NCBI RefSeq assembly: GCF_000737705.1
Contig: NZ_JPRH01000001.1
Span: 310,001 to 374,000 of the forward strand
Reading direction: 5' to 3'
Length of the DNA stretch: 64,000 nt
Source: Chryseobacterium soli
GTDB lineage: Bacteria; Bacteroidota; Bacteroidia; Flavobacteriales; Weeksellaceae
The position numbers and the translations under genes were made by a program. Each line of letters starts with the position of its first letter. Within the stretch, counting starts at the first letter, position 1. Shown piece after piece: positions 1 through 8,623 of this stretch. Under the pieces are notes generated by a model, which saw nothing but the letters and a program-made list of their open reading frames with translations, was not told where the DNA came from and searched no databases.

Positions 1-1819
1 CCATATTCACATCTGCCAATCGTTGGCTGAAATCTATTCCCAACACGGCCAGTTGGGATTTTGTATAAGGAATCGTCAATGTATATTCTTTTTGCGTCCA
101 TGGCCAATATTTCAATGTAGTAAAATCACCGTAGATATCTTTATCTTTCCATGTGTGTGTCATATTCAATGGAATCTGATAAGTGACTACTTTTTTATCC
201 GTAGTCATCACACTGAAATCGATCGGCATCGGAACCTGTCCTTTATTCACTAAAATAATGGTCGTAGACTTTGCCTCGTATTTCACATCTTTAATCCCAT
301 AATCAATAGTTTTCGTAGTATTGATCCAATAGTTCTGGAACCACTTCAGATCCATTCCGGAAACTTTTTGGGCGATATGCAGAAAATCTCTGTCTGATGG
401 ATGTTTCAGGTTCCATTGATCATAATACTGTTTCAATGTTTCTGCTAAGTTCTGCTCACCCATAATGTAGCCCAGCTGAACCAAATACAATTCTCCTTTC
501 ACATAAGAAGCATAGGTGTAAGCACTACCATTGTCATGGTGGTCTCCCAACCAGACTGCAGGCTCTTCAATTCCTTTTTTGATAAAATTCCTGTACGCCT
601 CCAGTGTTTTCGCAAAAGGATTGGGAATCTGATCTGCCGGAGGAAATAACTGATACATGGTGTACCCTTCGGCGTAACTCGTAAAACCTTCATCCATCCA
701 CGGACGCATCGATTCGTTTGTAGCAAGCATCTGCTGATACCATGAGTGCGCACCTTCATGAGCCATTAATCCCATCAGTCCTTCAATATTTTTGGCTTCT
801 CCCAAGATCATGGTACACATTCCGTATTCCATTCCGCCATCTCCGCCCTGAATAAAGGCATATGTTGGATACACATATTTTCCAAAATGAGCATTCATGA
901 TCTGGAAATATTTGGTAACATAAGGCTGAGCTTCTTCCCATGCCTTCGTCTTATCGTTTTTCTGATACACCAGGTATACTTTAGGCCCACCCTGAACATC
1001 AAAACTTTTGATCGTATAATCTCTGTCTGCGCTCCATGCAAAATCTAAAATATTTTTTGCCGTCCACTTCCAGGATACTTTTTTGTCCTTATCCGTTTTT
1101 ATTTTTGCAGCAGGATCATAGCCCTTTACTTCTGCAGGGTTTTCAAGGATTCCTCCTGCTCCTATGACATACTCTTTATTGATCTTAATGGTAACATCAA
1201 AATCAGAGAAGGGGGCATGAAACTCTCTTCCGATATAATCAAAAGTGGCCCAACCGTCATAGTCGTATTCTGCAATTTTAGGATACCACTGCGTCATCGT
1301 CATATCAACGCCCTCATTGTTATTTCTACCACTTCTTCTAATCTGCTGCGGAATCACAGCATCCCATTCCATAGTGAAAGTTGTGGATGAATGGGATTTG
1401 ATAGGTTCTGCCAGGTAGACTTTCATAATAGTTTCCTGAACTTCCACTTTCAGATCTTTTCCATTTTGTTTGATCCAGTGGATATTTTGCGCACCCTCCT
1501 GATCTTTAGGAATGGAGGCTAGCCTGGAAATTCCATTCTTCTGTAATCTTGAATCTCCGTTTTTACCTTGGCCAGCTACCCGCTGATCCATCATCGAATT
1601 CGGTTTAAAAGCATTCCAATAGAGATGAAAATACACCACATTCAGCTCATCCGGAGAGTTATTGGTATATTCAAAGGTCTGCTTACCCTCGTAGGTAAAT
1701 TTTTCAGCATTCACGTCAATATCCATTCTGTATTTTGCAGACTGCTGATAATAGGCGTTTTGCTGTGCCGAAACGATTGAAAATAATAAAAGAAATAATC
1801 CTAAAAACCCTTTACTCAT
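1..1819 (-). CDS. M1 family metallopeptidase, 3' end cut by window edge
   Basis: Zinc aminopeptidase of the M1 (gluzincin) type, probably secreted. About 606 residues are visible and the C-terminus lies outside the window. The ATG at 1819 gives a signal peptide (MSKGFLGLF... ending near VSAQQ). The zinc motif HEGAH is at residues 354-358, and the third ligand Glu377 follows in MDEGF with exactly 18 residues between, as M1 enzymes require. GGMEYGM upstream matches the exopeptidase GxMEN-type motif, with Tyr in place of Asn. It is divergent from the aspartokinase gene. The family usually trims N-terminal residues from peptides; the substrate is unknown. The family call is firm, the physiological role is not. 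Confidence 0.9.
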   Translation of the reverse strand, partial: MSKGFLGLFLLLFSIVSAQQNAYYQQSAKYRMDIDVNAEKFTYEGKQTFEYTNNSPDELNVVYFHLYWNAFKPNSMMDQRVAGQGKNGDSRLQKNGISRLASIPKDQEGAQNIHWIKQNGKDLKVEVQETIMKVYLAEPIKSHSSTTFTMEWDAVIPQQIRRSGRNNNEGVDMTMTQWYPKIAEYDYDGWATFDYIGREFHAPFSDFDVTIKINKEYVIGAGGILENPAEVKGYDPAAKIKTDKDKKVSWKWTAKNILDFAWSADRDYTIKSFDVQGGPKVYLVYQKNDKTKAWEEAQPYVTKYFQIMNAHFGKYVYPTYAFIQGGDGGMEYGMCTMILGEAKNIEGLMGLMAHEGAHSWYQQMLATNESMRPWMDEGFTSYAEGYTMYQLFPPADQIPNPFAKTLEAYRNFIKKGIEEPAVWLGDHHDNGSAYTYASYVKGELYLVQLGYIMGEQNLAETLKQYYDQWNLKHPSDRDFLHIAQKVSGMDLKWFQNYWINTTKTIDYGIKDVKYEAKSTTIILVNKGQVPMPIDFSVMTTDKKVVTYQIPLNMTHTWKDKDIYGDFTTLKYWPWTQKEYTLTIPYTKSQLAVLGIDFSQRLADVNM

Positions 1820-1886
1820 CTTTACATAGAATTTGAATTTGAAAGATAAGCATTTTTTAAAAAAGATTTAAAACAGGCGACTTACA

Positions 1887-1903
1887 GATTGGTATCTCCA
1901 ATC
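1887..1903. repeat. Short inverted repeat in divergent promoter region
   Basis: GATTGG-TATCT-CCAATC, a perfect 6-bp inverted repeat with a 5-nt spacer, lies between the divergent M1 peptidase and aspartokinase genes, about 43 nt before the aspartokinase ATG. It could be an operator or a small hairpin; nothing else supports a function. Confidence 0.3.
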
Positions 1904-1945
1904 ATCTTAAATTTCTTATTTTCGTAGATTGAAAAAAGTTTTACA

Positions 1946-3325
1946 ATGTTGACAGTAGAAAAAATAGGAGGGACTTCCATGTCTCAGTTTCAGGATGTTC
2001 TTTACAATATCGTTATTGGAAAAAGAAAAGAGGGAGAATTTTACAATAGAGTTTTTGTAGTCTCCGCCTATAATAATGTAACAAACTGGCTATTAGAACA
2101 TAAAAAAACAGGTGAGCCCGGTGTATATCAAAAGTTTTTGAACGGTGAAGATTATAAAGCTAATCTTGATGAAGTATGTCAAAAACTTATTGTAATTAAT
2201 CAGGGACTGGAAACTATTGGTCTTCAGCTTTCTGAAGCTAATGAATTTATAAGAAACAGAGTGGAGCAGGCCAAAACAATGCTTAGCAGCCTCAGTAAGG
2301 TATTGGCATCAGGATATGTAAATGCTCATGATATCCATCTTGCGGCAAGAGAAATTCTGGCATCTATCGGTGAAGCCCATTCTGCGTGGAATTCCACCAA
2401 CATTATCAATAATAACGGAATTCATGCAAAGTTTGTTGACTTATGTGGATTTGATGACAATGAAGCCCTTACGATTGATGAGAGAATTTCTAAAGAATTC
2501 AGCGGGATCGATTTTGAAAATATCATTTGCGTTGCAACAGGCTACACCAAAGGAACGGAAGGAATTATGAGGGTTTTCGACCGTGGTTATTCTGAAGTTA
2601 CGTTCAGTAAGGTTGCCGTAGATATAAAGGCTGATGAAGCCGTTATACATAAAGAATATCACCTGTCCAGTGCAGATCCCAATATCGTGGGTATAGAAAA
2701 CTGTGTTCCGGTGGGACTTACCAATTATATTATTGCAGATCAGTTAGCTGATATAGGAATGGAAGCCATTCACCCAAAGGCAGCAAAACCGCTGGAGCTT
2801 TCGGGAATTAATATCCGTATTAAAAACACCTTCGAACCGGATCATATTGGCACCTTAATCTCAAAAAACTATGTATCTCCGGATGCCCGTGTTGAGATTG
2901 TTTCCGGATCTAAAAAAATGCTGGCCATAGAAATTCACGATCCGCTCATGGTAAGCGAAGTGGGTTATGATGCCCGAATTATGGACTATTTTCAAAAGTA
3001 TAATATAAGTTACGTATTGAAGTCTACCAATGCTAACTCAATAACCATGGTAATTTGGGAAAGTAAGACCGCCGAAAAGCTTTTGGAAGAACTTAAACAT
3101 AATTTTTATCAGGTAACAGGAGTTCCGGTTGCGTTAGTCTGTGCAATGGGAACTAATATTGCAACTCCAGGATTCCTATATCGGGCAGCGAAAGCATTAT
3201 ATGAAAATGACATCAACATTGAATGCTATGCACAATCTATCATGCAGGTCAATATGCAGTTTGTCGTAAAAAGAGAACATTACGAGAAATCTATCATAGC
3301 TTTAAACCAGGCATTATGTAATTAA
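1946..3325 (+). CDS. Aspartate kinase, resembling the ectoine/secondary-metabolism type
   Basis: Phosphorylates aspartate, the first step towards lysine, threonine, methionine and diaminopimelate. The 459-residue protein begins VEKIGGTSMS, the amino-acid kinase substrate loop (usually KFGGTS). Around residues 213-250 it has RGYSEVTF and HLSSADP, which align with the RGGSDTTA and YTADP blocks of classical enzymes. The C-terminal third looks like a pair of ACT domains, the usual site of amino-acid feedback. From memory, the N-terminus and the HKEYHLSSADP block resemble Ask_Ect, the aspartokinase linked to ectoine clusters, more than LysC, yet no ectABC gene is nearby. Kinase assignment is strong; the subgroup is an inference that a tree would settle. 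Confidence 0.85.
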   Translation: MLTVEKIGGTSMSQFQDVLYNIVIGKRKEGEFYNRVFVVSAYNNVTNWLLEHKKTGEPGVYQKFLNGEDYKANLDEVCQKLIVINQGLETIGLQLSEANEFIRNRVEQAKTMLSSLSKVLASGYVNAHDIHLAAREILASIGEAHSAWNSTNIINNNGIHAKFVDLCGFDDNEALTIDERISKEFSGIDFENIICVATGYTKGTEGIMRVFDRGYSEVTFSKVAVDIKADEAVIHKEYHLSSADPNIVGIENCVPVGLTNYIIADQLADIGMEAIHPKAAKPLELSGINIRIKNTFEPDHIGTLISKNYVSPDARVEIVSGSKKMLAIEIHDPLMVSEVGYDARIMDYFQKYNISYVLKSTNANSITMVIWESKTAEKLLEELKHNFYQVTGVPVALVCAMGTNIATPGFLYRAAKALYENDINIECYAQSIMQVNMQFVVKREHYEKSIIALNQALCN

Positions 3326-3344
3326 TATCAAATAAAATTTCATA

Positions 3345-3381
3345 CAAAAAGCCCCGAATGGTATCCATCCGGGGCTTTTTG
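3345..3381. terminator. Bidirectional hairpin terminator
   Basis: Arms 3345-3361 and 3365-3381 pair over 17 bp (one G-T wobble) around a 3-nt loop, with a GGGGC core flanked by A- and T-runs. It lies between the convergent aspartokinase gene and the phosphorylase-like gene and can serve both. Confidence 0.9.
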
Positions 3382-3395
3382 TATTGTGTTGAAGA

Positions 3396-5084
3396 TTATT
3401 TTTTCGGGCTTTGTTTTTTCCCGCTGTCTAAAATCTTTTCAAGAATCTTCTGGGTAATCAGATAGGTAGGTTTTACACCTGTAAGTCCAAGACCTCCTGA
3501 TGATAATGTACTTCCGGTTTCCAGTGGATTATCCGAAGCATAATAAGCATAACATACAAACAGATCCGGTGCAATGTGGTGTCTGATTTTAGAAGCCACC
3601 TGAATCGCTTTCTGATAATGCGCTCCTTCCATTTCAAGACCGATCGCTTTCCATGAAGTATGCATGAAGTAAGATAAGATATCTCTGTTCTGAAGCGATG
3701 TTCCTAAAACAGTGATCATGGTTCCTTCAAATGCTTTCAATTCATCATCTTTAAAATCCTCAAGTTTCAAGGCATTTTCAAAAGGATAGTTATCTGCAGT
3801 TCCTTCAAAGATATGAGAAGTAGGGATCATAATATCTCCTTTCCCACCTTCTAAAATTCCCGCTTTCCCCATGATAGAAACAGACTTTACTTTCATCATA
3901 TAGACTTCTCCTTTCTGTTCAAAAGGTCTCAGTAATTCATCCATTACTTCATAAGCCTGCTCTCCGAAAGCATAATCAAATACTAAAATAACATCGTCAC
4001 CAGCATATTTCATATGTCCGAATGGCGTGTTTTTCAGTTCTGTTTTGCTGAGGTCAATGATCTGTACATCAATATTACTTCCGCTTTTATCATTGATATA
4101 GAGTAAGCCTTCATCCAAAGCATACTTAGAAACTTTGTCACGAAGCTCTTTCTTGTCAGAAATATCTCCGTACATTTTATAGTCCACCTCTTTATGCTCT
4201 TTTTTCTTAAGAGCATCATTGGCGTACAGCATATTTTTCACAGAGTGCATATTCGCAGAAATAATATGAAGAGGACGCATATGAAGATCATTTTCAAATA
4301 AAACCTCTTTTACTTTATTCGCCCATTTTTCACCAAAATAGTGGTGCCCTACCCTTTCCTTTAATATAGCACTGAAATGAATCTCTCTTTCTCTGGTCTG
4401 TTTAGCATCTTCTAAACTTACTTTTCCAAGATTATAAATGATTTTGAATAAACGGTCCGGATTTTCATCATCCCCAAAAGTATTGTAGGCATTCAGGGTT
4501 TCCTCAAACGTTCTTCCCATTAAAGAAGAAAGATGGATTAACGCTACTTCTTTTTCTTTTCTGCTGAACTTCTTTTCTCCTTTTACTACATCTTCAATAA
4601 TTTTCCACGCACGTGTCGGTTTCCAGTTTTCATCCTGAAGGAAAGCCAGGTTACGTACTTTATCAGCTTCTATAAATAAAAAGGTTAAATGGGTAAGAAT
4701 ATCATAAATTTCCGAACGACCCAAAAGAACCTCAATATTCATCTGGTGTTCGTCTATTCTATAGCAGTTTCTTCTTCTCTTTTTAGGAACAATAGGTTCG
4801 AAACTTCCTTTATCGAAACCTTCATCTGAAGTAAGATGAATAAATGCACATTCTTCAATCCCTTCCGGAAGTCTGTCTAAAACATACATCAAACCATCAA
4901 GCTCCAACTTATTTGGAATATTCATGGTCCCATAAATTTCAGGATTGATCGTTTTCAACAAGCTTCTGATACTTTCTCCAGAAACACCCCCAGGCTTGAA
5001 AAATCCTCTATAAAACAAATGTCTCATAGAAATGTACAGTCTTTCAATTGCCTCTGTGGTCTCTCTTGCTCTAGAATTTGTCAT
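3396..5084 (-). CDS. Conserved protein with nucleoside-phosphorylase-like C-terminal domain (possibly DUF6909)
   Basis: About 562 residues starting at the ATG at 5084 (MTNSRARE); a TTG six codons upstream is a poorer start because it overlaps the likely -7 box. I do not know a characterised homologue; I associate it with a flavobacterial family I recall as DUF6909. The N-terminal 300 residues are mostly helical with no motif I recognise. The C-terminal part carries GDDVILVF, KAGILEGGKGDIMIPTSH and GLEMEGAHY. Together these recall the purine/uridine phosphorylase fold, where an E-M-E motif binds ribose. There is no signal peptide, so it is probably cytoplasmic. A nucleosidase or phosphorylase-like role is inference only. 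Confidence 0.6.
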   Translation of the reverse strand: MTNSRARETTEAIERLYISMRHLFYRGFFKPGGVSGESIRSLLKTINPEIYGTMNIPNKLELDGLMYVLDRLPEGIEECAFIHLTSDEGFDKGSFEPIVPKKRRRNCYRIDEHQMNIEVLLGRSEIYDILTHLTFLFIEADKVRNLAFLQDENWKPTRAWKIIEDVVKGEKKFSRKEKEVALIHLSSLMGRTFEETLNAYNTFGDDENPDRLFKIIYNLGKVSLEDAKQTREREIHFSAILKERVGHHYFGEKWANKVKEVLFENDLHMRPLHIISANMHSVKNMLYANDALKKKEHKEVDYKMYGDISDKKELRDKVSKYALDEGLLYINDKSGSNIDVQIIDLSKTELKNTPFGHMKYAGDDVILVFDYAFGEQAYEVMDELLRPFEQKGEVYMMKVKSVSIMGKAGILEGGKGDIMIPTSHIFEGTADNYPFENALKLEDFKDDELKAFEGTMITVLGTSLQNRDILSYFMHTSWKAIGLEMEGAHYQKAIQVASKIRHHIAPDLFVCYAYYASDNPLETGSTLSSGGLGLTGVKPTYLITQKILEKILDSGKKQSPKK

Positions 5085-5099
5085 AAAATAAATTTCACA

Positions 5100-5107
5100 C
5101 AAATATA
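5100..5107 (-). promoter_or_regulatory. -7 box TATATTTG for the phosphorylase-like gene
   Basis: Exact match to the Bacteroidetes TAnnTTTG element, read on the minus strand, 15 nt before the ATG at 5084. No good -33 TTTG at normal spacing, so this rests on the -7 element and its position. Confidence 0.5.
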
Positions 5108-5268
5108 CAACTCTTTGGTCAATTTTATTTTAAGCATCTTTTAACAAGCTGTTTAAGAATATTAATTTTATAAGCCTGAAAAAAGTTAAATACACGTTTA
5201 AAAAATATTTTTTCTTCAACCACCCCTATATTTTTTAGGGTTAAAATGTTTTGAATTCATTTTTTTTG

Positions 5269-5276
5269 TAAATTTG
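5269..5276 (+). promoter_or_regulatory. -7 box TAAATTTG for glutamine synthetase
   Basis: Exact TAnnTTTG match 22 nt before the ATG at 5299. A TTTG at 5250-5253 could be the -33 element, although the 15-nt spacer is shorter than usual. Confidence 0.55.
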
Positions 5277-5298
5277 CCCCACAAAATACAACCTTAAT

Positions 5299-7494
5299 AT
5301 GTCAACTTTAAGATTCAAAGCATTAGAAACATTACCATTCAAGGACTTTAGAAAGGATAATTCAGTAGAAATTCCTGCTAAATTATCTGAACTATTTTGT
5401 GAAAATGTATTCTCTGAAAACACAATGAGAGAATATTTAACAAAAGAAGCATTCCAATCAATCATGGATGCGATCAAGAAAGGAACAAAAATCCAGCGAT
5501 TAATTGCAGATCAGGTAGCCGTTGCTATGAAAGATTGGGCAATGAGCAAAGGAGTAACTCACTATACACACTGGTTCCAGCCGTTGACAGGAAGCACAGC
5601 AGAAAAACACGACTCTTTTTTCACTCCTATTGAAGGAGGCAGAGCTATCGAAAGATTCAGTGGCGGAATGCTGATCCAGCAAGAACCGGATGCCTCTTCT
5701 TTTCCGAACGGAGGGATCAGAAACACTTTCGAAGCAAGAGGATACACCGCTTGGGATCCTACTTCTCCAGCGTTCATCATGGGAACTACCCTTTGTATTC
5801 CTTCGATCTTCATTTCTTATACAGGAGAAACGTTAGATTATAAAGCCCCTCTTTTAAGAGCTTTGAATGCAGTAGATGAAGCTGCAACCAATGTAATGCA
5901 GTATTTTGACAAAAACGTAACCAAAGTAACTCCTACTTTAGGTTGGGAGCAAGAATATTTCTTAGTAGATTCAGCATTATACCAATCCCGTCCGGATCTT
6001 GTTTTAACAGGCAAAACCTTATTAGGACATTCTCCTGCAAAAGGACAGCAATTGGATGACCACTATTTCGGTTCTATTCCTACACGAGTAATGAACTTCA
6101 TGAAAGAGCTGGAAATCGAATGTATGAAACTGGGAATCCCTGTAACAACAAGACATAACGAGGTAGCTCCAAATCAGTTTGAGCTTGCCCCAATGTTTGA
6201 AGAAGTAAACGTTGCCGTTGACCATAATTCTTTATTAATGGACATCATGGCGAGAGTTGCCCACAAACACCATTTCCATATTCTATTCCATGAAAAGCCA
6301 TTCGCAGGAGTGAACGGAAGCGGAAAGCACAATAACTGGTCTCTAGCAACTGACACGGGAGAAAACTTATTAAGCCCGGGAAAAAATCCTAAGAAAAACT
6401 TACAGTTCTTAACGTTCTTCGTGAATGCCATCAAAGCAGTTCATGAATACGCCGATCTTTTAAGAGCAAGCATCGCATCTGCAAGCAATGACCACAGATT
6501 AGGTGCTAATGAAGCTCCACCGGCAATTATCTCTGTATTTATCGGAAGCCAGTTGTTCAGAGTATTGGAAGAACTGGAAAAAGTTACAGAAGGAAAACTT
6601 TCTCCGGACGAAAAAACAGATCTTAAGTTAAATGTGGTTGGAAAAATCCCTGAAATTCTTTTAGATAATACTGACAGAAACAGAACATCTCCATTTGCAT
6701 TTACCGGAAATAAATTTGAGATTAGAGCTGTTGGTTCTTCTGCAAACTGTGCAGAGTCTATGACGGTAATGAACACCATCGCAGCAAAACAATTAAACGA
6801 TTTCAAAAAAGAAGTGGATGCTTTAATTGAAACTGGTTTAAAGAAAGACGAAGCGATTTTCAACGTTTTAAGAGAATACATCAAGCAGTCTAAAAGCATT
6901 ATGTTTGAGGGTGACGGATATTCTGATGACTGGGCAAAGGAAGCTAAGAAAAGAGGATTGAACAACTTAAAAACCACTCCGGAAGCGCTTAAGCAGGAAA
7001 TGGATAAGAAGTTTGTAGATCTGTATGAGGAAATGGGAATTTTCACTCACAGAGAAGTTGAGGCGAGAAACGAAATTAAACTTGAAAAATACTCTACCGT
7101 TATTGATATTGAAGCAAGAGTTTTAAGTGATATCGCAAGAAACCACATTATTCCTTCTGCTTTAAATTACCAAAACAGACTAATTGAAAACGTAAAAGGT
7201 CTTAAAGAAATCTTCGGAGAAAAAGAATTCAAGACTTTAGCAAAAGAACAAATGAGTTTAATTACTCAGATTTCCGGAAACATCTCTAAAATCAAATTAG
7301 GGGTTGAGGATCTTATGAAAGCAAGAGAAGCTGCAAAAGCAACGTCCGACAGCCAAAAGCAGGCAGAAACCTACTGTGAAAAAGTAATACCATTATTCGA
7401 CGCCATCAGAGAAGCTTCTGATGATCTTGAGATGATGGTAGATGATGAGCTTTGGCCAATGACGAAATATAGAGAAATGTTATTCACAAGATAA
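5299..7494 (+). CDS. glnN: Glutamine synthetase type III
   Basis: Makes glutamine from glutamate, ammonia and ATP in the cytoplasm. At 731 residues it is far longer than GSI (about 470) and fits GSIII, the class common in Bacteroidetes. GSIII landmarks include THWFQPLTGSTAEKHDSF in the N-terminal half, GWEQEYFLVD (the Glu metal-ligand strand), NEVAPNQFELAP, and GVNGSGKHNNWSL, where GSGKH forms part of the active site. The C-terminal 200 residues form the long helical extension specific to type III. It is a single-gene unit with its own -7 box and a strong terminator. No P-II or ammonium transporter gene is adjacent. Confidence 0.96.
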   Translation: MSTLRFKALETLPFKDFRKDNSVEIPAKLSELFCENVFSENTMREYLTKEAFQSIMDAIKKGTKIQRLIADQVAVAMKDWAMSKGVTHYTHWFQPLTGSTAEKHDSFFTPIEGGRAIERFSGGMLIQQEPDASSFPNGGIRNTFEARGYTAWDPTSPAFIMGTTLCIPSIFISYTGETLDYKAPLLRALNAVDEAATNVMQYFDKNVTKVTPTLGWEQEYFLVDSALYQSRPDLVLTGKTLLGHSPAKGQQLDDHYFGSIPTRVMNFMKELEIECMKLGIPVTTRHNEVAPNQFELAPMFEEVNVAVDHNSLLMDIMARVAHKHHFHILFHEKPFAGVNGSGKHNNWSLATDTGENLLSPGKNPKKNLQFLTFFVNAIKAVHEYADLLRASIASASNDHRLGANEAPPAIISVFIGSQLFRVLEELEKVTEGKLSPDEKTDLKLNVVGKIPEILLDNTDRNRTSPFAFTGNKFEIRAVGSSANCAESMTVMNTIAAKQLNDFKKEVDALIETGLKKDEAIFNVLREYIKQSKSIMFEGDGYSDDWAKEAKKRGLNNLKTTPEALKQEMDKKFVDLYEEMGIFTHREVEARNEIKLEKYSTVIDIEARVLSDIARNHIIPSALNYQNRLIENVKGLKEIFGEKEFKTLAKEQMSLITQISGNISKIKLGVEDLMKAREAAKATSDSQKQAETYCEKVIPLFDAIREASDDLEMMVDDELWPMTKYREMLFTR

Positions 7495-7520
7495 CATCTG
7501 TAAAGTTCCATATTAGTTAA

Positions 7521-7550
7521 ACTTCCCGGCCTTCCGGGGAGTTTTTTTTT
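7521..7550 (+). terminator. Terminator of glutamine synthetase gene
   Basis: Arms 7521-7529 and 7534-7542 form a 9-bp GC-rich stem with G-T wobble and a 4-nt loop, followed directly by a run of nine T. Confidence 0.9.
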
Positions 7551-7645
7551 GCTTTATTAACAATCAGGAAAAGTGGAGTTGTAAATCTTAGATATCGATT
7601 AATAAAGGAAAAGCAATTTATTTTGTTAAAGGATCTTAATAAAAA

Positions 7646-7687
7646 AAACCGCAACCCTACGAAAAAAGGGACATTGCGGTTTGTTTT
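7646..7687 (+). terminator. Detached hairpin with T-run, possible small-RNA terminator
   Basis: Outer arms AAACCGCAA (7646-7654) and TTGCGGTTT (7674-7682) pair perfectly, and inner CCCT/AGGG (7655-7658, 7667-7670) continues the stem. TGTTTTT follows. It is about 100 nt past the glutamine synthetase terminator and no gene ends just before it. It may be a backup terminator or the end of an unannotated RNA. Confidence 0.45.
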
Positions 7688-7774
7688 TCCTTAACATACA
7701 TGCTTTATATGTTAAAGTGTGTTAAAATAAGAACCTGACAATAATCATATCAGGGCTCTTTTATTTGGAATCTC

Positions 7775-7782
7775 TACTTTTG
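7775..7782 (+). promoter_or_regulatory. -7 box TACTTTTG for the NlpC/P60 gene
   Basis: Exact TAnnTTTG match. A transcript starting about 4 nt later would include the ATG at 7835 with a leader of roughly 50 nt. No -33 TTTG at normal spacing. Confidence 0.4.
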
Positions 7783-7834
7783 TATTGCTTTTGAAAAATA
7801 AATGTTCCTTTTTAACACGGATAATCAAATATAT

Positions 7835-8545
7835 ATGAAGAAAAGAGTTTTGTTTTATTTAGTTGCTTTAGTCTCTACTGTCTCAATGCAATCTTGCGCT
7901 ACGAACTATGTAGCATCACAACCAGCAACTTATGCTAAAGAATACAAAACAGATGCCAAACTAGCCTCTCTTGATACTAAGAGAATGGAATTGGATAAGC
8001 AAAGACTTATTGATTCTTTTCTTGAAGAAAAGGCAGCATCTATTGCTAACGCAAAAAAATCCATTAAGAATACTGAGATTGCCAAAGCGATCAAACATAA
8101 TAAAACCATCGATAATATCTTAACAGAAGCTGAAACATACCTGGGAACTCCTTACCGATACGGGGGAATGACAAGAAACGGTATTGATTGTTCAGCTTTC
8201 GTTCTTTCTGTATTCGGAGCTGCAGCAGGTCTTAGCTTACCTAGAGTAGCTGCTTCTCAATCTCAGGAAGGAGAAAAGATCGAGAAAGAAAACCTTCAGA
8301 AAGGAGATTTGATTTTCTTTTCTCACGGAAGAAGAATTTCTCACGTTGGTATCGTAGAAAGCGTAACTGAAGATGGCGAGATTAAATTTATTCACGCCGC
8401 TACTTCGAAAGGAGTAATGATTTCTTCACTTAACGATTCTTATTGGGGGCCGAAGTTCAGATTTGCAAAAAGAGTGATTAACGAAAACGGAGACACTTAT
8501 AACAATCTTGCTTCTTCAACTCCATCAGCAGCGACAAGTTTTTAA
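7835..8545 (+). CDS. NlpC/P60 family peptidoglycan endopeptidase lipoprotein
   Basis: Likely cleaves stem peptides of peptidoglycan. The ATG at 7835 is preferred to an in-frame ATG at 7802 because it puts a clean lipoprotein signal (MKKRVLFYLV...SMQSC) at the N-terminus, with the acylated Cys at residue 21. Residues 40-90 are charged and probably helical. The NlpC/P60 domain fills about residues 95-220, with catalytic Cys119 in GIDCSAF, His170 in RRISHVGIV and the third polar residue His187 in FIHAAT. The protein is 236 residues, normal for a single-domain enzyme. It stands alone between two terminators. Family assignment is secure; which bond it cuts is not visible. Confidence 0.92.
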   Translation: MKKRVLFYLVALVSTVSMQSCATNYVASQPATYAKEYKTDAKLASLDTKRMELDKQRLIDSFLEEKAASIANAKKSIKNTEIAKAIKHNKTIDNILTEAETYLGTPYRYGGMTRNGIDCSAFVLSVFGAAAGLSLPRVAASQSQEGEKIEKENLQKGDLIFFSHGRRISHVGIVESVTEDGEIKFIHAATSKGVMISSLNDSYWGPKFRFAKRVINENGDTYNNLASSTPSAATSF

Positions 8546-8570
8546 TTTTAAATAATTGATTTAAATAATG

Positions 8571-8599
8571 AAGCCATCAAATTTTGATGGCTTTTTTAT
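8571..8599. terminator. Bidirectional terminator
   Basis: AAGCCATC (8571-8578) pairs with GATGGCTT (8586-8593), part of a longer palindrome, followed by T-rich sequence. It lies between the convergent NlpC/P60 and pentapeptide genes. Confidence 0.85.
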
Positions 8600-8623
8600 T
8601 TTTGTCCTGAATCCTGTCTAAAA

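Larger units (their letters stand above)
7551..7834. other. Intergenic region with extra hairpins
   Basis: No protein gene is visible here. After the glutamine synthetase terminator the stretch holds a second, detached terminator-like hairpin (7646-7687), a short inverted repeat TTAACATA/TATGTTAA (7691-7698 and 7708-7715) and a -7 box for the next gene (7775-7782). AT-rich otherwise. Confidence 0.6.

Noticed and set aside
1568..1780. 70-codon plus-strand frame near the left edge
   Set aside because: Antisense to the N-terminal part of the M1 peptidase, whose motifs and signal peptide fix the real frame.
6441..7046. 201-codon open frame on the minus strand
   Set aside because: It lies wholly inside glutamine synthetase III in another frame and its translation is Ser/Phe/Leu-rich with no family features.
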